From the NCBI GenBank assembly GCA_022842185.1, contig JALHQB010000001.1:62001-126000 (forward strand): a DNA stretch of 64,000 nt, read 5' to 3'. Positions 27,076 to 41,074 of this stretch are shown piece after piece. This DNA is from Acetobacteraceae bacterium (GTDB lineage: Bacteria > Pseudomonadota > Alphaproteobacteria > Acetobacterales > Acetobacteraceae). The notes under the pieces were generated by a model. It was given only the letters and a program-made list of their open reading frames with translations. It was not told the origin of the DNA and did no database searches. A program made the translations under genes and the position numbers. The first letter of the stretch is position 1; each line of letters opens with the position of its first letter.

Positions 27076-27357
27076 CAGGCAGTGCCTTCGCTCGTCGATG
27101 CGGTCCGGGCCAGGCCGGGCCAAGTGTCAAAATCTGCCGTCATCCAGTCCTCGTCGCGCATTGATCGGGTTTGCATGGCGGCAGCGAAGGCGTCCTCTGG
27201 AACAGGTTGGCGCGCGAATATCGGGGGCGGGCCCAAGCGGGGCGCTGTGCGGTTGAACAGGCGCACCATATCACGACCTGATAGACGCATTGTGAATGAC
27301 GCAAGGCATACGACATCGGCCGCGCCGATGAACCAGGAAAGAAGGGGGCGGGCGCCG
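27076..27357. promoter_or_regulatory. Divergent promoter region, type I secretion operon and glycosyltransferase
   Basis: The largest gap of the window (282 bases) separates two divergent start codons. It includes the least GC-rich DNA nearby (around 27265-27310), where promoters are likely, but no convincing -35/-10 pair is visible. Open frames crossing it are shadows. Confidence 0.4.
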
Positions 27358-28551
27358 ATGGAACTGTACGTTGAGGAAAGGCAGGCTTCGGATCCCGCGG
27401 CTGGGCTGGAACTGACCATCCTGATGCCGTGCCTGAACGAGGCGGAGACGATCGGTGCCTGCGTCGGCAAGGCCATGGCGTACCTGGCACGCAGCGGCGT
27501 GGCGGGGGAGGTCGTCATCGCCGACAATGGCAGCACGGATGGTAGCCAGGCGATCGCCGAGGGCCTCGGCGCCCGTGTGGTGGCGGTCCCCACGCGCGGC
27601 TATGGCGCTGCCTTGATCGCGGGCATCGCGAACGCGCGCGGGCGCTACGTGATCATGGGTGATAGTGATGATTCCTACGATTTCACGGATCTCGACCCGT
27701 TCGTGGCCAAGCTGCGACAAGGCTTTGCCCTGGTGATGGGCAACCGCTTCCTGGGCGGGATCAAGCCAGGGGCGATGCCGCCGCTGCATCGCTACCTCGG
27801 CAACCCAGTGCTGTCGACTATCGGTAGAGTATTTTTCGGTGGTCCGGTACGAGATTTCCACTGTGGGTTGCGAGGATTCGATCGGGACGCAATCAGGAGT
27901 CTCGATTTGCGAGCACCAGGCATGGAATTCGCCTCCGAAATGGTCGTGAAGGCGACCGTGCAGGGGCTTCGTGTGACGGAGGTGCCGACCACCCTTTCCC
28001 CCGATGGGAGGTCGCGACCGCCGCATCTGCGGTCCTGGCGGGATGGCTGGCGGCACCTGCGTTTCCTGTTGGTCTTCTGCCCGCGCTGGCTGTTCCTGTA
28101 TCCCGGCGCGGGGCTGTTTCTGGCGGGGTTCGTGGCGATGGCGGTGCTGCTGCCGGGGCCTTTACGGATGGGCGGCGTGACTTTCGACGTTCACACTATC
28201 TTGTACGGGTCCGGAGCCATGATCATGGGGTTCCAGGCGGTGCAGTTCTGGGTGTTCTCGCGAATCTACGGCGCCCAGCAGGGCGTGGTGCCCGAGGAAA
28301 AGCGGCTGACTGCGGCGCTTGAGCGCTTCGGACTGGAACCGGCACTGATCGTGGCGGTCCTGATGGTACTGCTGGGCCTCGCCCTGGGCATCGGCGCAGT
28401 GGCGATCTGGGGCGCCCAACGCTTCGGGCCGCTGGAAGGGATGGGGGCCATGCGTATGGCGATCGCGTCCGTCACCAGCATGGTCCTGGGGCTTCAATTG
28501 GCCTTCGGAGCATTCTTCGTGGCGCTGCTGGGAATGATGCGGTCCGATTGA
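27358..28551 (+). CDS. Membrane-bound family 2 glycosyltransferase
   Basis: A 397-residue protein. The GT2 domain has TILMPCLNEAETIGACV, the VVIADNGSTDGSQ motif, a nucleotide/metal site in IMGDSDDSYDF and the acceptor segment GNRFLGGIKPGAMPPLHRY. Four hydrophobic helices form the C-terminal third (from about residue 235). This layout fits polyprenyl-phosphate sugar transferases of the dolichol-phosphate-mannose-synthase type. The ATG at 27358 has an AAGGGGG site nine bases upstream; a Met ten codons earlier is less well supported. Probably serves surface glycan synthesis; donor unknown. Confidence 0.9.
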   Translation: MELYVEERQASDPAAGLELTILMPCLNEAETIGACVGKAMAYLARSGVAGEVVIADNGSTDGSQAIAEGLGARVVAVPTRGYGAALIAGIANARGRYVIMGDSDDSYDFTDLDPFVAKLRQGFALVMGNRFLGGIKPGAMPPLHRYLGNPVLSTIGRVFFGGPVRDFHCGLRGFDRDAIRSLDLRAPGMEFASEMVVKATVQGLRVTEVPTTLSPDGRSRPPHLRSWRDGWRHLRFLLVFCPRWLFLYPGAGLFLAGFVAMAVLLPGPLRMGGVTFDVHTILYGSGAMIMGFQAVQFWVFSRIYGAQQGVVPEEKRLTAALERFGLEPALIVAVLMVLLGLALGIGAVAIWGAQRFGPLEGMGAMRMAIASVTSMVLGLQLAFGAFFVALLGMMRSD

Positions 28552-28643
28552 TCGGACGAGCGCGCCGTTCAGCCGTGCCCCGCGAAGGGAGCGAACGGCC
28601 GATATCGGCGTCTGCATTCAGCCGGCGGCGCGTCGCTTTCCGC

Positions 28644-31508
<2,865 letters not shown>

Positions 31509-31551
31509 GCGATAAGGCTCCGCCCGGGGCGCGGCGGGGCCGGCCGGGAAT

Positions 31552-31566
31552 GTTCCGGTGATGTTC
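31552..31566. promoter_or_regulatory. LexA (SOS) operator between uvrA and ssb
   Basis: The sequence GTTC-CGGTGAT-GTTC is an exact match to the alphaproteobacterial LexA box GTTC-N7-GTTC. It lies 44 bases before the uvrA start and 172 bases before ssb, next to a TATAGT-like -10 element on the uvrA strand (31572-31577). LexA bound here would cover the uvrA promoter. Divergent SOS control of uvrA and ssb is known in other proteobacteria. Confidence 0.85.
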
Positions 31567-31738
31567 TCTTTACTATATGAGCCGGGATGCGCCCAAAGGG
31601 AAGGGGATGCTGCGATGCGGTGGGGGCGTCACCACCCGCCCGGGGCTGGCCGCGCGGTGCCAAAGCGGGTAAGGAAGGAGTTTGAAAATCGACGGGGAAT
31701 CGGTCTTCTGATCCCCTCAGACCGCGGCGGAAATCAGC

Positions 31739-32269
31739 ATGGCAGGCGTTAACAAGGCAATCATCCTCGGCCGGCTGGGCCGCGACCCGGAAGTCCGTAA
31801 TTTCTCTAATGGCGGCAAGGTGGTGAACCTGCGTATCGCAACCTCCGAGCGATACAAGGACCGCGAAGGCAACCAGCAGGAACGCACGGAGTGGCACGCC
31901 GTGGCCATTTTCAACGAGAAGCTGGGTGAGATTGCCGAGAAATACCTCCGCAAAGGCAGCGAGGTGTATATCGAAGGCCAGATTGAAACCCGCAAATGGC
32001 AGGATCAGGCCGGGCAGGAACGCTACACGACCGAAATCGTGCTGCGCCAGTTCCGCGGCGAGTTGTCGCTGATCGGCGGGCGCGCCAGCGGTGGCGGGTC
32101 CTCGCCGGATGAAGGCGGGTATTCCGAACGCCCATCGGGCGGTGGCGGCGGCGCCTCCCGTGGTGGCTATGAAGGCGGTGGCGGGCGTTCGCCGGCCGCA
32201 CCCCGCAGCGGCGGTGGCGGCGGCTGGGATTCGAAGAAGACCGACCTGGACGACGAAATCCCGTTCTGA
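31739..32269 (+). CDS. ssb: Single-stranded DNA-binding protein
   Basis: A 176-residue SSB. The OB fold spans about residues 1-112 ([54 protein letters not shown]). A glycine-rich linker follows and the acidic tip DLDDEIPF, which recruits repair and replication proteins. The start ATG follows the AT-richer leader; no Shine-Dalgarno is obvious within ten bases. It is divergent from uvrA with a LexA box between them and precedes gyrA by 110 bases. Confidence 0.97.
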   Translation: MAGVNKAIILGRLGRDPEVRNFSNGGKVVNLRIATSERYKDREGNQQERTEWHAVAIFNEKLGEIAEKYLRKGSEVYIEGQIETRKWQDQAGQERYTTEIVLRQFRGELSLIGGRASGGGSSPDEGGYSERPSGGGGGASRGGYEGGGGRSPAAPRSGGGGGWDSKKTDLDDEIPF

Positions 32270-32378
32270 ACCATGCCCGGCGCCGCGGTTGACTGCCGCC
32301 GCCGCGCGGTGCCTATGACGCCCCAAACCAGAGCGCGCCCGCGTCGCGCGCCCCCATGACCGGATCGAGCCCAGCCGC

Positions 32379-35124
<2,746 letters not shown>

Positions 35125-35132
<8 letters not shown>

Positions 35133-35634
35133 ACGGATCGCCCTGTATCCGGGCACTTTCGACCCTGTCACCAATGGGCACCTGGATGTCATCGGCCGCG
35201 CCGCCCGGCTCGTCGATCGTCTGGTGGTCGGCGTGGCCATCAATATCGGCAAGGGGCCGCTGTTCGACCTCGACGAACGGGTCGATCTGGTGAGCACGGA
35301 AGTCGCGCCGATCGCCGCGCGGACCGGCACGATCATCGAAGTCCGGCCCTTCGAGGGCCTGCTCGTTCAGTATGCGAAGGACATCGGCGCGCGGATGATC
35401 GTGCGCGGGCTGCGCGCGGTGTCCGACTTCGACTATGAATTCCAGATGGTCGGCATGAACCGCCGCCTGGACCAGGAGATCGAGACGGTATTCCTGATGG
35501 CGTCCGAGACCAACCAGTTCATCGCCTCCCGCCTCGTGAAGGAAATTGCGAAGCTGGGCGGCGATATCTCGAGCTTCGTGCCGAAGACGACGCTTGGCCG
35601 TACCTTGGCCAAGCTGCGCGCAACACCAGGTTGA
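35125..35634 (+). CDS. coaD: Pantetheine-phosphate adenylyltransferase
   Basis: A 169-residue PPAT with the nucleotidyltransferase motif [16 protein letters not shown] and the later [29 protein letters not shown]. It makes dephospho-CoA from 4'-phosphopantetheine and ATP, the fourth step of CoA synthesis. Its ATG lies inside the 3' end of gyrA (eight-base overlap), consistent with co-transcription. Length and motifs are standard. Confidence 0.97.
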
Positions 35635-35648
35635 AGGGAAACCAGCAC

Positions 35649-36242
<594 letters not shown>

Positions 36243-36264
36243 CATATCGACGAAAGTACACACC

Positions 36265-36768
36265 ATGAGCGACACCCCCGCCGCCGACCCCGAGAACACG
36301 CTGATCCTCGAAATCGAGCACGGCACCGTTACCATCGCCCTGCGCCCCGACCTCGCGCCCAAGCATGTCGAACAGATCAAGACGCTCGCGCGTCAGGGTT
36401 TCTATGACGGCATTTCCTTCCATCGCGTGATGGAAGGCTTCATGGCCCAGGGCGGCGACCCGACCGGCACCGGTTCGGGCGGGTCCGAACTGCCGGATAT
36501 CGAGGCCGAGTTCAGCCAGCCCGGCACCGCGCGCTTCGTGCGCGGCACCTGCGGCATGGCGCGCACATCGAACCCGAACAGCGCGAACAGCCAGTTCTTC
36601 ATCATGTTCGCCCCGGCGCCGAGCCTGGATGGCCAGTACACCATCTGGGGCCAGGTCACGTCCGGGATGGAGGCGATCGACAAGATCAAGCGCGGCGCCG
36701 GCGGGTCCGGCACGGTGCAGGGTCCTGACAAGATCCGCAGCCTGAAGGTGGCGGCCGACGTCGCTTGA
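36265..36768 (+). CDS. Cyclophilin-type peptidyl-prolyl isomerase, cytoplasmic
   Basis: A 167-residue cyclophilin lacking any signal peptide (starts MSDTPAADPENTLILEIEHG). The core is nearly the same as in the preceding gene (FHRVMEGFMAQGGDPTGTGSGG, MARTSNPNSANSQFFIMFAP), showing a tandem duplication in which one copy gained or lost an export signal. It isomerises X-Pro bonds, here in the cytoplasm. tRNA-Lys lies 45 bases after it. Confidence 0.95.
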   Translation: MSDTPAADPENTLILEIEHGTVTIALRPDLAPKHVEQIKTLARQGFYDGISFHRVMEGFMAQGGDPTGTGSGGSELPDIEAEFSQPGTARFVRGTCGMARTSNPNSANSQFFIMFAPAPSLDGQYTIWGQVTSGMEAIDKIKRGAGGSGTVQGPDKIRSLKVAADVA

Positions 36769-36813
36769 GGCTATGAACCCGTCGCCGTGGCGATCCGGCG
36801 TGGGGTTTCAGGC

Positions 36814-36889
36814 GTGCCCGTAGCTCAGCCGGTAGAGCAACGGACTTTTAATCTGTAGGTCGTGGGTTCGAGTCCCACCGGGCACACCA
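36814..36889 (+). tRNA. tRNA-Lys (anticodon TTT)
   Basis: The 76-base gene folds into a cloverleaf: acceptor GTGCCCG with CGGGCAC, D-arm GCTC/GAGC, anticodon loop CTTTTAA (anticodon TTT), and T-arm GTGGG-TTCGAGT-CCCAC. Discriminator A and an encoded CCA end follow. The D-arm and T-arm consensus bases are all present. Confidence 0.97.
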
Positions 36890-36935
36890 GATTTTCTTTC
36901 ATGGCGACGACACGGACATCAGGGCAGGTGAAACC

Positions 36936-37670
36936 GTGAACAGATTGCCGCCGCACCCCCCGCTGCCCCGCCATTACGACCAGGACACCAGGCGGGAGGG
37001 CTTCGTCCGGTCCCTGTTCGACCGTGGGGCCTCGGCCTATGACCAGATCGACGCGGTCTTCTCCTTCGGAACGGGGCCGCGCTATCGCCGCGACGCATTG
37101 CGCCGCAGCGGGTTGGCACAGGGCCAACGGATGCTCGATGTGGCGGTGGGCACCGGGCTGGTGGCGCGTGAAGCCCAGCGTGTCCTGCGCAACCCGGGCG
37201 ACATCATCGGCCTCGATGCCAGCCTGGGCATGCTGAATGCGGCCCGGCGCAATCTGGTCGGTCCCTTGGTCCAGGCCCGGGCGGAGGCGATCCCCCTCGC
37301 GGATGGCAGCATCGATCTCATCACCGTCGGCTATGCGCTGCGGCATTTCTCCGATCTCAACCGGACATTCATCGAATTCCGCCGCGTGCTGCGGCCTGGC
37401 GGCCGGGTGCTGCTGCTGGAGATCGACCAGCCACAAAGCCGGGTGGGCCAGGCGGCCCTGCGCTTCTACCTCGGTGGCGTGGTGCCGGCCTTGTCACGCT
37501 GGGTCGGAGGCAGCCGGGATGCCCGGCAGATGATGCAGTATTTCTGGGACACCATCGCCGAATGCATCCCGCCCGAATCGATCGAGGGCGCGCTGGCCGG
37601 GGCAGGGTTCAGCGACGTGTCCTGCGACGTCCAGATCGGCGTCTTCCGGGCGTACCGGGCGTCGGCCTGA
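36936..37670 (+). CDS. UbiE/COQ5-like class I SAM-dependent methyltransferase
   Basis: A 244-residue methyltransferase with the SAM motif MLDVAVGTGLVAREAQ, acidic loop GLDAS, AEAIPLADGSIDLITVGYALRHFSDL and VLRPGGRVLLLEID. The N-terminal FDRGASAYDQIDAVFSFGTGPRYRRDAL resembles the UbiE signature, so a quinone or related small-molecule methyl transfer is likely. The start is GTG with an AGGGCAGG site upstream. A canonical ubiE may exist elsewhere, so no symbol is given. Confidence 0.85.
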   Translation: MNRLPPHPPLPRHYDQDTRREGFVRSLFDRGASAYDQIDAVFSFGTGPRYRRDALRRSGLAQGQRMLDVAVGTGLVAREAQRVLRNPGDIIGLDASLGMLNAARRNLVGPLVQARAEAIPLADGSIDLITVGYALRHFSDLNRTFIEFRRVLRPGGRVLLLEIDQPQSRVGQAALRFYLGGVVPALSRWVGGSRDARQMMQYFWDTIAECIPPESIEGALAGAGFSDVSCDVQIGVFRAYRASA

Positions 37671-37672
37671 CG

Positions 37673-39355
37673 TCAGCGGTCATCGATCGTTGCCGTGAGG
37701 CCATGCCGCCGATCCGGCAGCGTGACGACCTCCAGCCGATCCGCATGGTGGCGCATCAACACCATCGCGAGACCCGACACGAAGCCTGCCTCCTCGATAT
37801 CGGCGTCCAGGTCCACCGCGGCTGACGCGGCCATCGCCTGCCCCTCCCACGCCAGGTCGATGTCCAGGCGCAATTCGTCGAAGCGCGCGCGCACCATCAC
37901 CGCGCGCCCCGCTTCGACCACCAGCGGCGCGGCGTCGGCGAATTCCTCCAGCAGATGCGCCGCCTTGCCGACGACCTCGGCGCGCGCGCCGCAGGCCCGG
38001 CCGGTTTCGGTCAGGCATTCGACCAGCGCCTTGGGACCTTCATCAGGGTCCCAGCGCCATTCCGCCACGCGTGACGCACCGATGCGGAAGACCGCGTTCA
38101 GCAGCAGCGCCGCCGCCATGCCCAGCACCAGCCCCGACCCGATCGTGACCTGCACGTATTCGGGCATGGTGGCGTAGATGCCGGGAATTTCGCTGTAGGA
38201 CAGGGCGATCAGCAGCGCGACGCCGATCGTCAGCGTCCGCCGCGCATCAAGCAGCCGCTGCGTGATGATCGTCATCCCCGACATCAGGATGTAGGACGCG
38301 GCATACAGCAGCACCGCCCCCAGCACCCCGCGCGGCACCGCCATTACCAGCGACGCCGCACCCGGGGTCAGGCCAAGCACGATCCAGCCGATTCCCGCCG
38401 CCACCGCGACGCGCCGTGCCGTGATGCCGGTCGCGGCCGCCAGCCCGACGCTGGCGGAATAGCAGTTCATGCCGATCACCCCGATCAGGCCGGCGACGAC
38501 GTTGCCGATGCCATCCGCCATCATGCCGCTTTGCACGGTGCGAAAGTCGGTCCGCTTCCAGCCCGGATCATTGGTGCGCTGGCTGGCGACGACATCACCC
38601 ATGACCCGCACCGCCGCGGCCAGGCCTCCGACCAGGAAGCCCGGCAGGTAGATCAGCGGCAGCGATGGGGCATCGAGAGGCCAGGCGATCACTGTCATGT
38701 GCGGGGTGGCCGGGTTCGCGACCAGCCCGGCCAGCAACATCGCCACATGCACGAGGCAGCCCGCGCCCAGCCCGATCAGCACCGCGACGGTCCGCAGCCG
38801 CGCGCTGCCCCACACCGCGACGCCCACCGTCACCAGCAGCGCGACGATCCCCGCCGGCAGGTTGCTCACGCCGCCCGCGCCCACCCCTTCCACACCCAGC
38901 ACCAGCCGCAACGACAGCAGCCCCAGGATGATGCCGAGCACCGTCACCACCAGCCCGATGATCTCGGCCGGCAGGAAATCTCGGATGTGCTGGATGACGC
39001 GTGACAGCACGATGCTGGTCAGCCCCGCGACGATGGTCAGCCCCGCCACCGCGCCCAGCCCGCCATCACGCGCGGCGGCGAGGGCAGGGGGCAGGAAGAT
39101 CGCGGTATAGACCGAAGGCAACAGGAACCCCGATCCGATCCCCCAGCGCCCGAGGCTTTGCAGCAGCGTGCCGATACCCAGCGCCACCATCGCCAGGCTG
39201 AGATACCGCGCGGTCGCTTGTTCATCCGCCCCCGCGGCATCGGCGACCAGCAACGGAAACACCAGTGTGACGGCACCCAGGCCGATATGCTGGAGCGCCG
39301 CGGGCAGCAGCACGCGCAGCGGCGGCCGGGCATCCAGACCATACAGTATCGCCAT
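37673..39355 (-). CDS. NCS2-family (xanthine/uracil-type) permease with a soluble RsbW-like C-terminal domain
   Basis: A 560-residue protein. The first about 410 residues form a 12-14-helix NCS2 transporter: the QH motif in LLPAALQHIGLGAV and the signature region GMNCYSASVGLAAATGITARRVAVAAG. The last about 130 residues are soluble and look like a degenerate histidine-kinase-like ATPase fold: helix GKAAHLLEEFADAAPLVVEAGR, strand RARFDELRLDIDLAWEG, and a late SGLAMVLMRHHADRLEV. The N-box Asn is absent. It is divergent from an operon encoding SpoIIE, STAS and RsbW-type proteins. The start ATG at 39355 is preferred over an upstream TTG. Confidence 0.85.
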   Translation of the reverse strand: MAILYGLDARPPLRVLLPAALQHIGLGAVTLVFPLLVADAAGADEQATARYLSLAMVALGIGTLLQSLGRWGIGSGFLLPSVYTAIFLPPALAAARDGGLGAVAGLTIVAGLTSIVLSRVIQHIRDFLPAEIIGLVVTVLGIILGLLSLRLVLGVEGVGAGGVSNLPAGIVALLVTVGVAVWGSARLRTVAVLIGLGAGCLVHVAMLLAGLVANPATPHMTVIAWPLDAPSLPLIYLPGFLVGGLAAAVRVMGDVVASQRTNDPGWKRTDFRTVQSGMMADGIGNVVAGLIGVIGMNCYSASVGLAAATGITARRVAVAAGIGWIVLGLTPGAASLVMAVPRGVLGAVLLYAASYILMSGMTIITQRLLDARRTLTIGVALLIALSYSEIPGIYATMPEYVQVTIGSGLVLGMAAALLLNAVFRIGASRVAEWRWDPDEGPKALVECLTETGRACGARAEVVGKAAHLLEEFADAAPLVVEAGRAVMVRARFDELRLDIDLAWEGQAMAASAAVDLDADIEEAGFVSGLAMVLMRHHADRLEVVTLPDRRHGLTATIDDR

Positions 39356-39510
39356 GACTGCGACCGCGCTCCGTGAACGGTTCCGTCCCGCGCCAATCCT
39401 TACGCCCGATTTGTTCAACAAGACGTAAGGGTCCGGTCGGTAGGCTCGCCCCAGGGAGCAGACCGCGTCCGTATGGATTCATGCGGCCGGTGAACTGCTC
39501 GCTCGTCAGC

Positions 39511-39546
39511 ATGACGGCGGCTCCAGCCCTGGAGAACCGCCGTCAT
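39511..39546. promoter_or_regulatory. Large inverted repeat in the leader of the partner-switching operon
   Basis: A 16-bp stem made of ATGACGGCGG (39511-39520) with CCGCCGTCAT (39537-39546) and CTCCAG with CTGGAG, with a two-base bulge and two-base apex. It ends about 23 bases before the likely first start codon, in the 214-base divergent gap. It could be an operator for a dimeric regulator or an RNA hairpin controlling the operon. There is no direct evidence which. Confidence 0.55.
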
Positions 39547-39569
39547 GCACCGGTTCGGGAATGGCCAAG

Positions 39570-40361
39570 ATGCGCGTTGCCCTCTGCGTCAAGCGCGATC
39601 TGTTCGGCGTCATCGCCGCGCGCCGCTTCCTGGGCGCGCTCGGCGATGTGGCGGAGGTCGATGTCTTCTGCAGCACCAAGGTGCGTGCGGCCGAAGGCGA
39701 CGTGGCGGGACTGCGCCTGCTCGGCACGCTCGAACGCGAATTCCCGATCGGCACACTGCAGGCGGCAACACCCGGCGAATGGGCCGGGGCGCCGGAAACC
39801 TGGCAACCGCTTGCCGATCTGTCGCGTGACGGCGGCGCAACCTCGCTGCTGGCCCATCGGCCGGACATCGTCGTGTCCATGCGCTTCAGCCTGATCTTTC
39901 CGCAGCGGGTGATCGACGCGGTGCCGCTGGGCATCGTCAACGTCCACCCCGGCCCGCTGCCCCGATATCGCGGGCTGTTCGCGCCGTTCTGGCAGGTGAT
40001 GCACGACGAAGCGCAACTGGCCGCGAGCCTGCACATGGTCGATGCCGGCATCGACACCGGCCCGCTGCTCGCGGAACACCGCGTGCCGCGCGACGACCGC
40101 CGCTGCCTGCTGTGGCACATCGCCGAACTGTATCGTGGCGGGGCGACGCTAGCGGCCGCGGCCGTCCGCGCGGCGGCGGCGGGGCAGCCCCCCCGCGGGC
40201 GTCCGCAATCCGCCGGCGGGCAGTATTTCCGCATGCCCGACGCCGCCGCCTTCGACGTCTTCGCGCAGGGTCCGATGCCCCTGGTGACGGCGGCGGAATA
40301 TCTTGACCTGCTGAATGAGGCGCTGCTCTCGACCGGCCAGCCCGCCGCCCTGGCCGCATGA
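39570..40361 (+). CDS. Formyltransferase-family protein (Fmt-like)
   Basis: A 263-residue protein resembling methionyl-tRNA or sugar-amine formyltransferases. The core motif VNVHPGPLPRYRGLFAPFW carries the catalytic His, and MVDAGIDTGPLL supplies the conserved Asp; the usual catalytic Asn position before HPG is NVHPG. It lacks the Fmt C-terminal tRNA-binding domain. ATG 39570 has a GGGA site nine bases upstream; ATG 39561 is an alternative. Its stop overlaps the next start (ATGA), placing it first in a seven-gene operon. Acceptor unknown. Confidence 0.8.
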   Translation: MRVALCVKRDLFGVIAARRFLGALGDVAEVDVFCSTKVRAAEGDVAGLRLLGTLEREFPIGTLQAATPGEWAGAPETWQPLADLSRDGGATSLLAHRPDIVVSMRFSLIFPQRVIDAVPLGIVNVHPGPLPRYRGLFAPFWQVMHDEAQLAASLHMVDAGIDTGPLLAEHRVPRDDRRCLLWHIAELYRGGATLAAAAVRAAAAGQPPRGRPQSAGGQYFRMPDAAAFDVFAQGPMPLVTAAEYLDLLNEALLSTGQPAALAA

Positions 40362-41074
40362 CGGGCCCGTCCTTCGCCACCCGCATCGCGCTGCTGCTGA
40401 CCGCGCTGGCCGTGCTGGCCTGCATGCTGGTGACGGCGCTCAACACCCTGAAGTTCGAAAAGCTGCTGGTGGCGCAGCAGCAGCGCATCGTCGGCACCAT
40501 CGGCGCGGATCTCGTCGATACCTTCGAACGCGGCATGATGATTGGCGTGCGGCTGGCCGATGTGCCGGCAGCGCAGGCGCTGGTGGACCGCGCCTTCGGG
40601 CGGGACCCCGATCTGCGCCGCATCACGCTGTCGGATGCCGGTGGGCGGATCCTGTTCGACACCGAACGGGTGCGTATCGGCGACGCCGCCGAGGCTGCCC
40701 TGCTTCCAGCGGGTCAGGCCCGACGGTACGCGCGGCGCGATGGCCTCGATTGGGTCGGCATGCCCGTGGTCAACAGCTTCGGACAGCGCGAGGGCAGCCT
40801 TCTGCTGGGCTACGGGCGCGCCGGCATCACTGACCGGCTGACCGCCATCGCGCTGGCGATGGCTGGCCCGGGGTTGGCCGCGCTGCTTGTCGGGCTGCCG
40901 TTGGGCTGGTTGGCGGTGTTCCTGGCGGCGCGGCCGACGCGCCGGCTTTTCGCGCATCTGGCCGCCTCGCTTTCAGACAGCGGGCAGGCCATGGGCCGCC
41001 ATGGCGCGGTGCTGGATGACGCGGAACGCCGGCTGGAGGCGATCGCCGCCCGCGCCCCGGAACGCGCTGCATGA
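40358..41074 (+). CDS. Membrane-anchored sensor-like protein with periplasmic domain
   Basis: A 238-residue protein: first membrane helix about residues 8-29 (IALLLTALAVLACMLVTAL), a periplasmic domain of about 135 residues with alternating strands (GRDPDLRRITLSDAGGRILFDTERV; GLDWVGMPVVNSFGQREGSLLLGYG), second helix about residues 166-190 and a short cytosolic tail. This is the layout of Cache-like sensors, but no output domain follows. It is translationally coupled to both neighbours by ATGA overlaps. It may pair with the sensor-MFS protein downstream, whose N-terminal half has the same layout. Confidence 0.7.
   Translation: MTGPSFATRIALLLTALAVLACMLVTALNTLKFEKLLVAQQQRIVGTIGADLVDTFERGMMIGVRLADVPAAQALVDRAFGRDPDLRRITLSDAGGRILFDTERVRIGDAAEAALLPAGQARRYARRDGLDWVGMPVVNSFGQREGSLLLGYGRAGITDRLTAIALAMAGPGLAALLVGLPLGWLAVFLAARPTRRLFAHLAASLSDSGQAMGRHGAVLDDAERRLEAIAARAPERAA

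Noticed and set aside
25246..27357. A frame of 1101 codons running from inside the HlyD/ABC region into the glycosyltransferase gene
   Set aside because: It is antisense to the ABC transporter gene, rich in Arg/His/Gln and without domain pattern. The real gene starts at 27358 with a ribosome site.
28552..28643. Terminator between the glycosyltransferase and uvrA genes
   Set aside because: Only a 7-base GCCGTTC/GAACGGC pair with a 22-base loop is present, which is weak for a hairpin, and no T-run follows.
36814..36889. tRNA-Lys as an integration site for a mobile element
   Set aside because: No integrase gene or repeat of the tRNA 3' end was seen downstream; the following gene is a normal methyltransferase.
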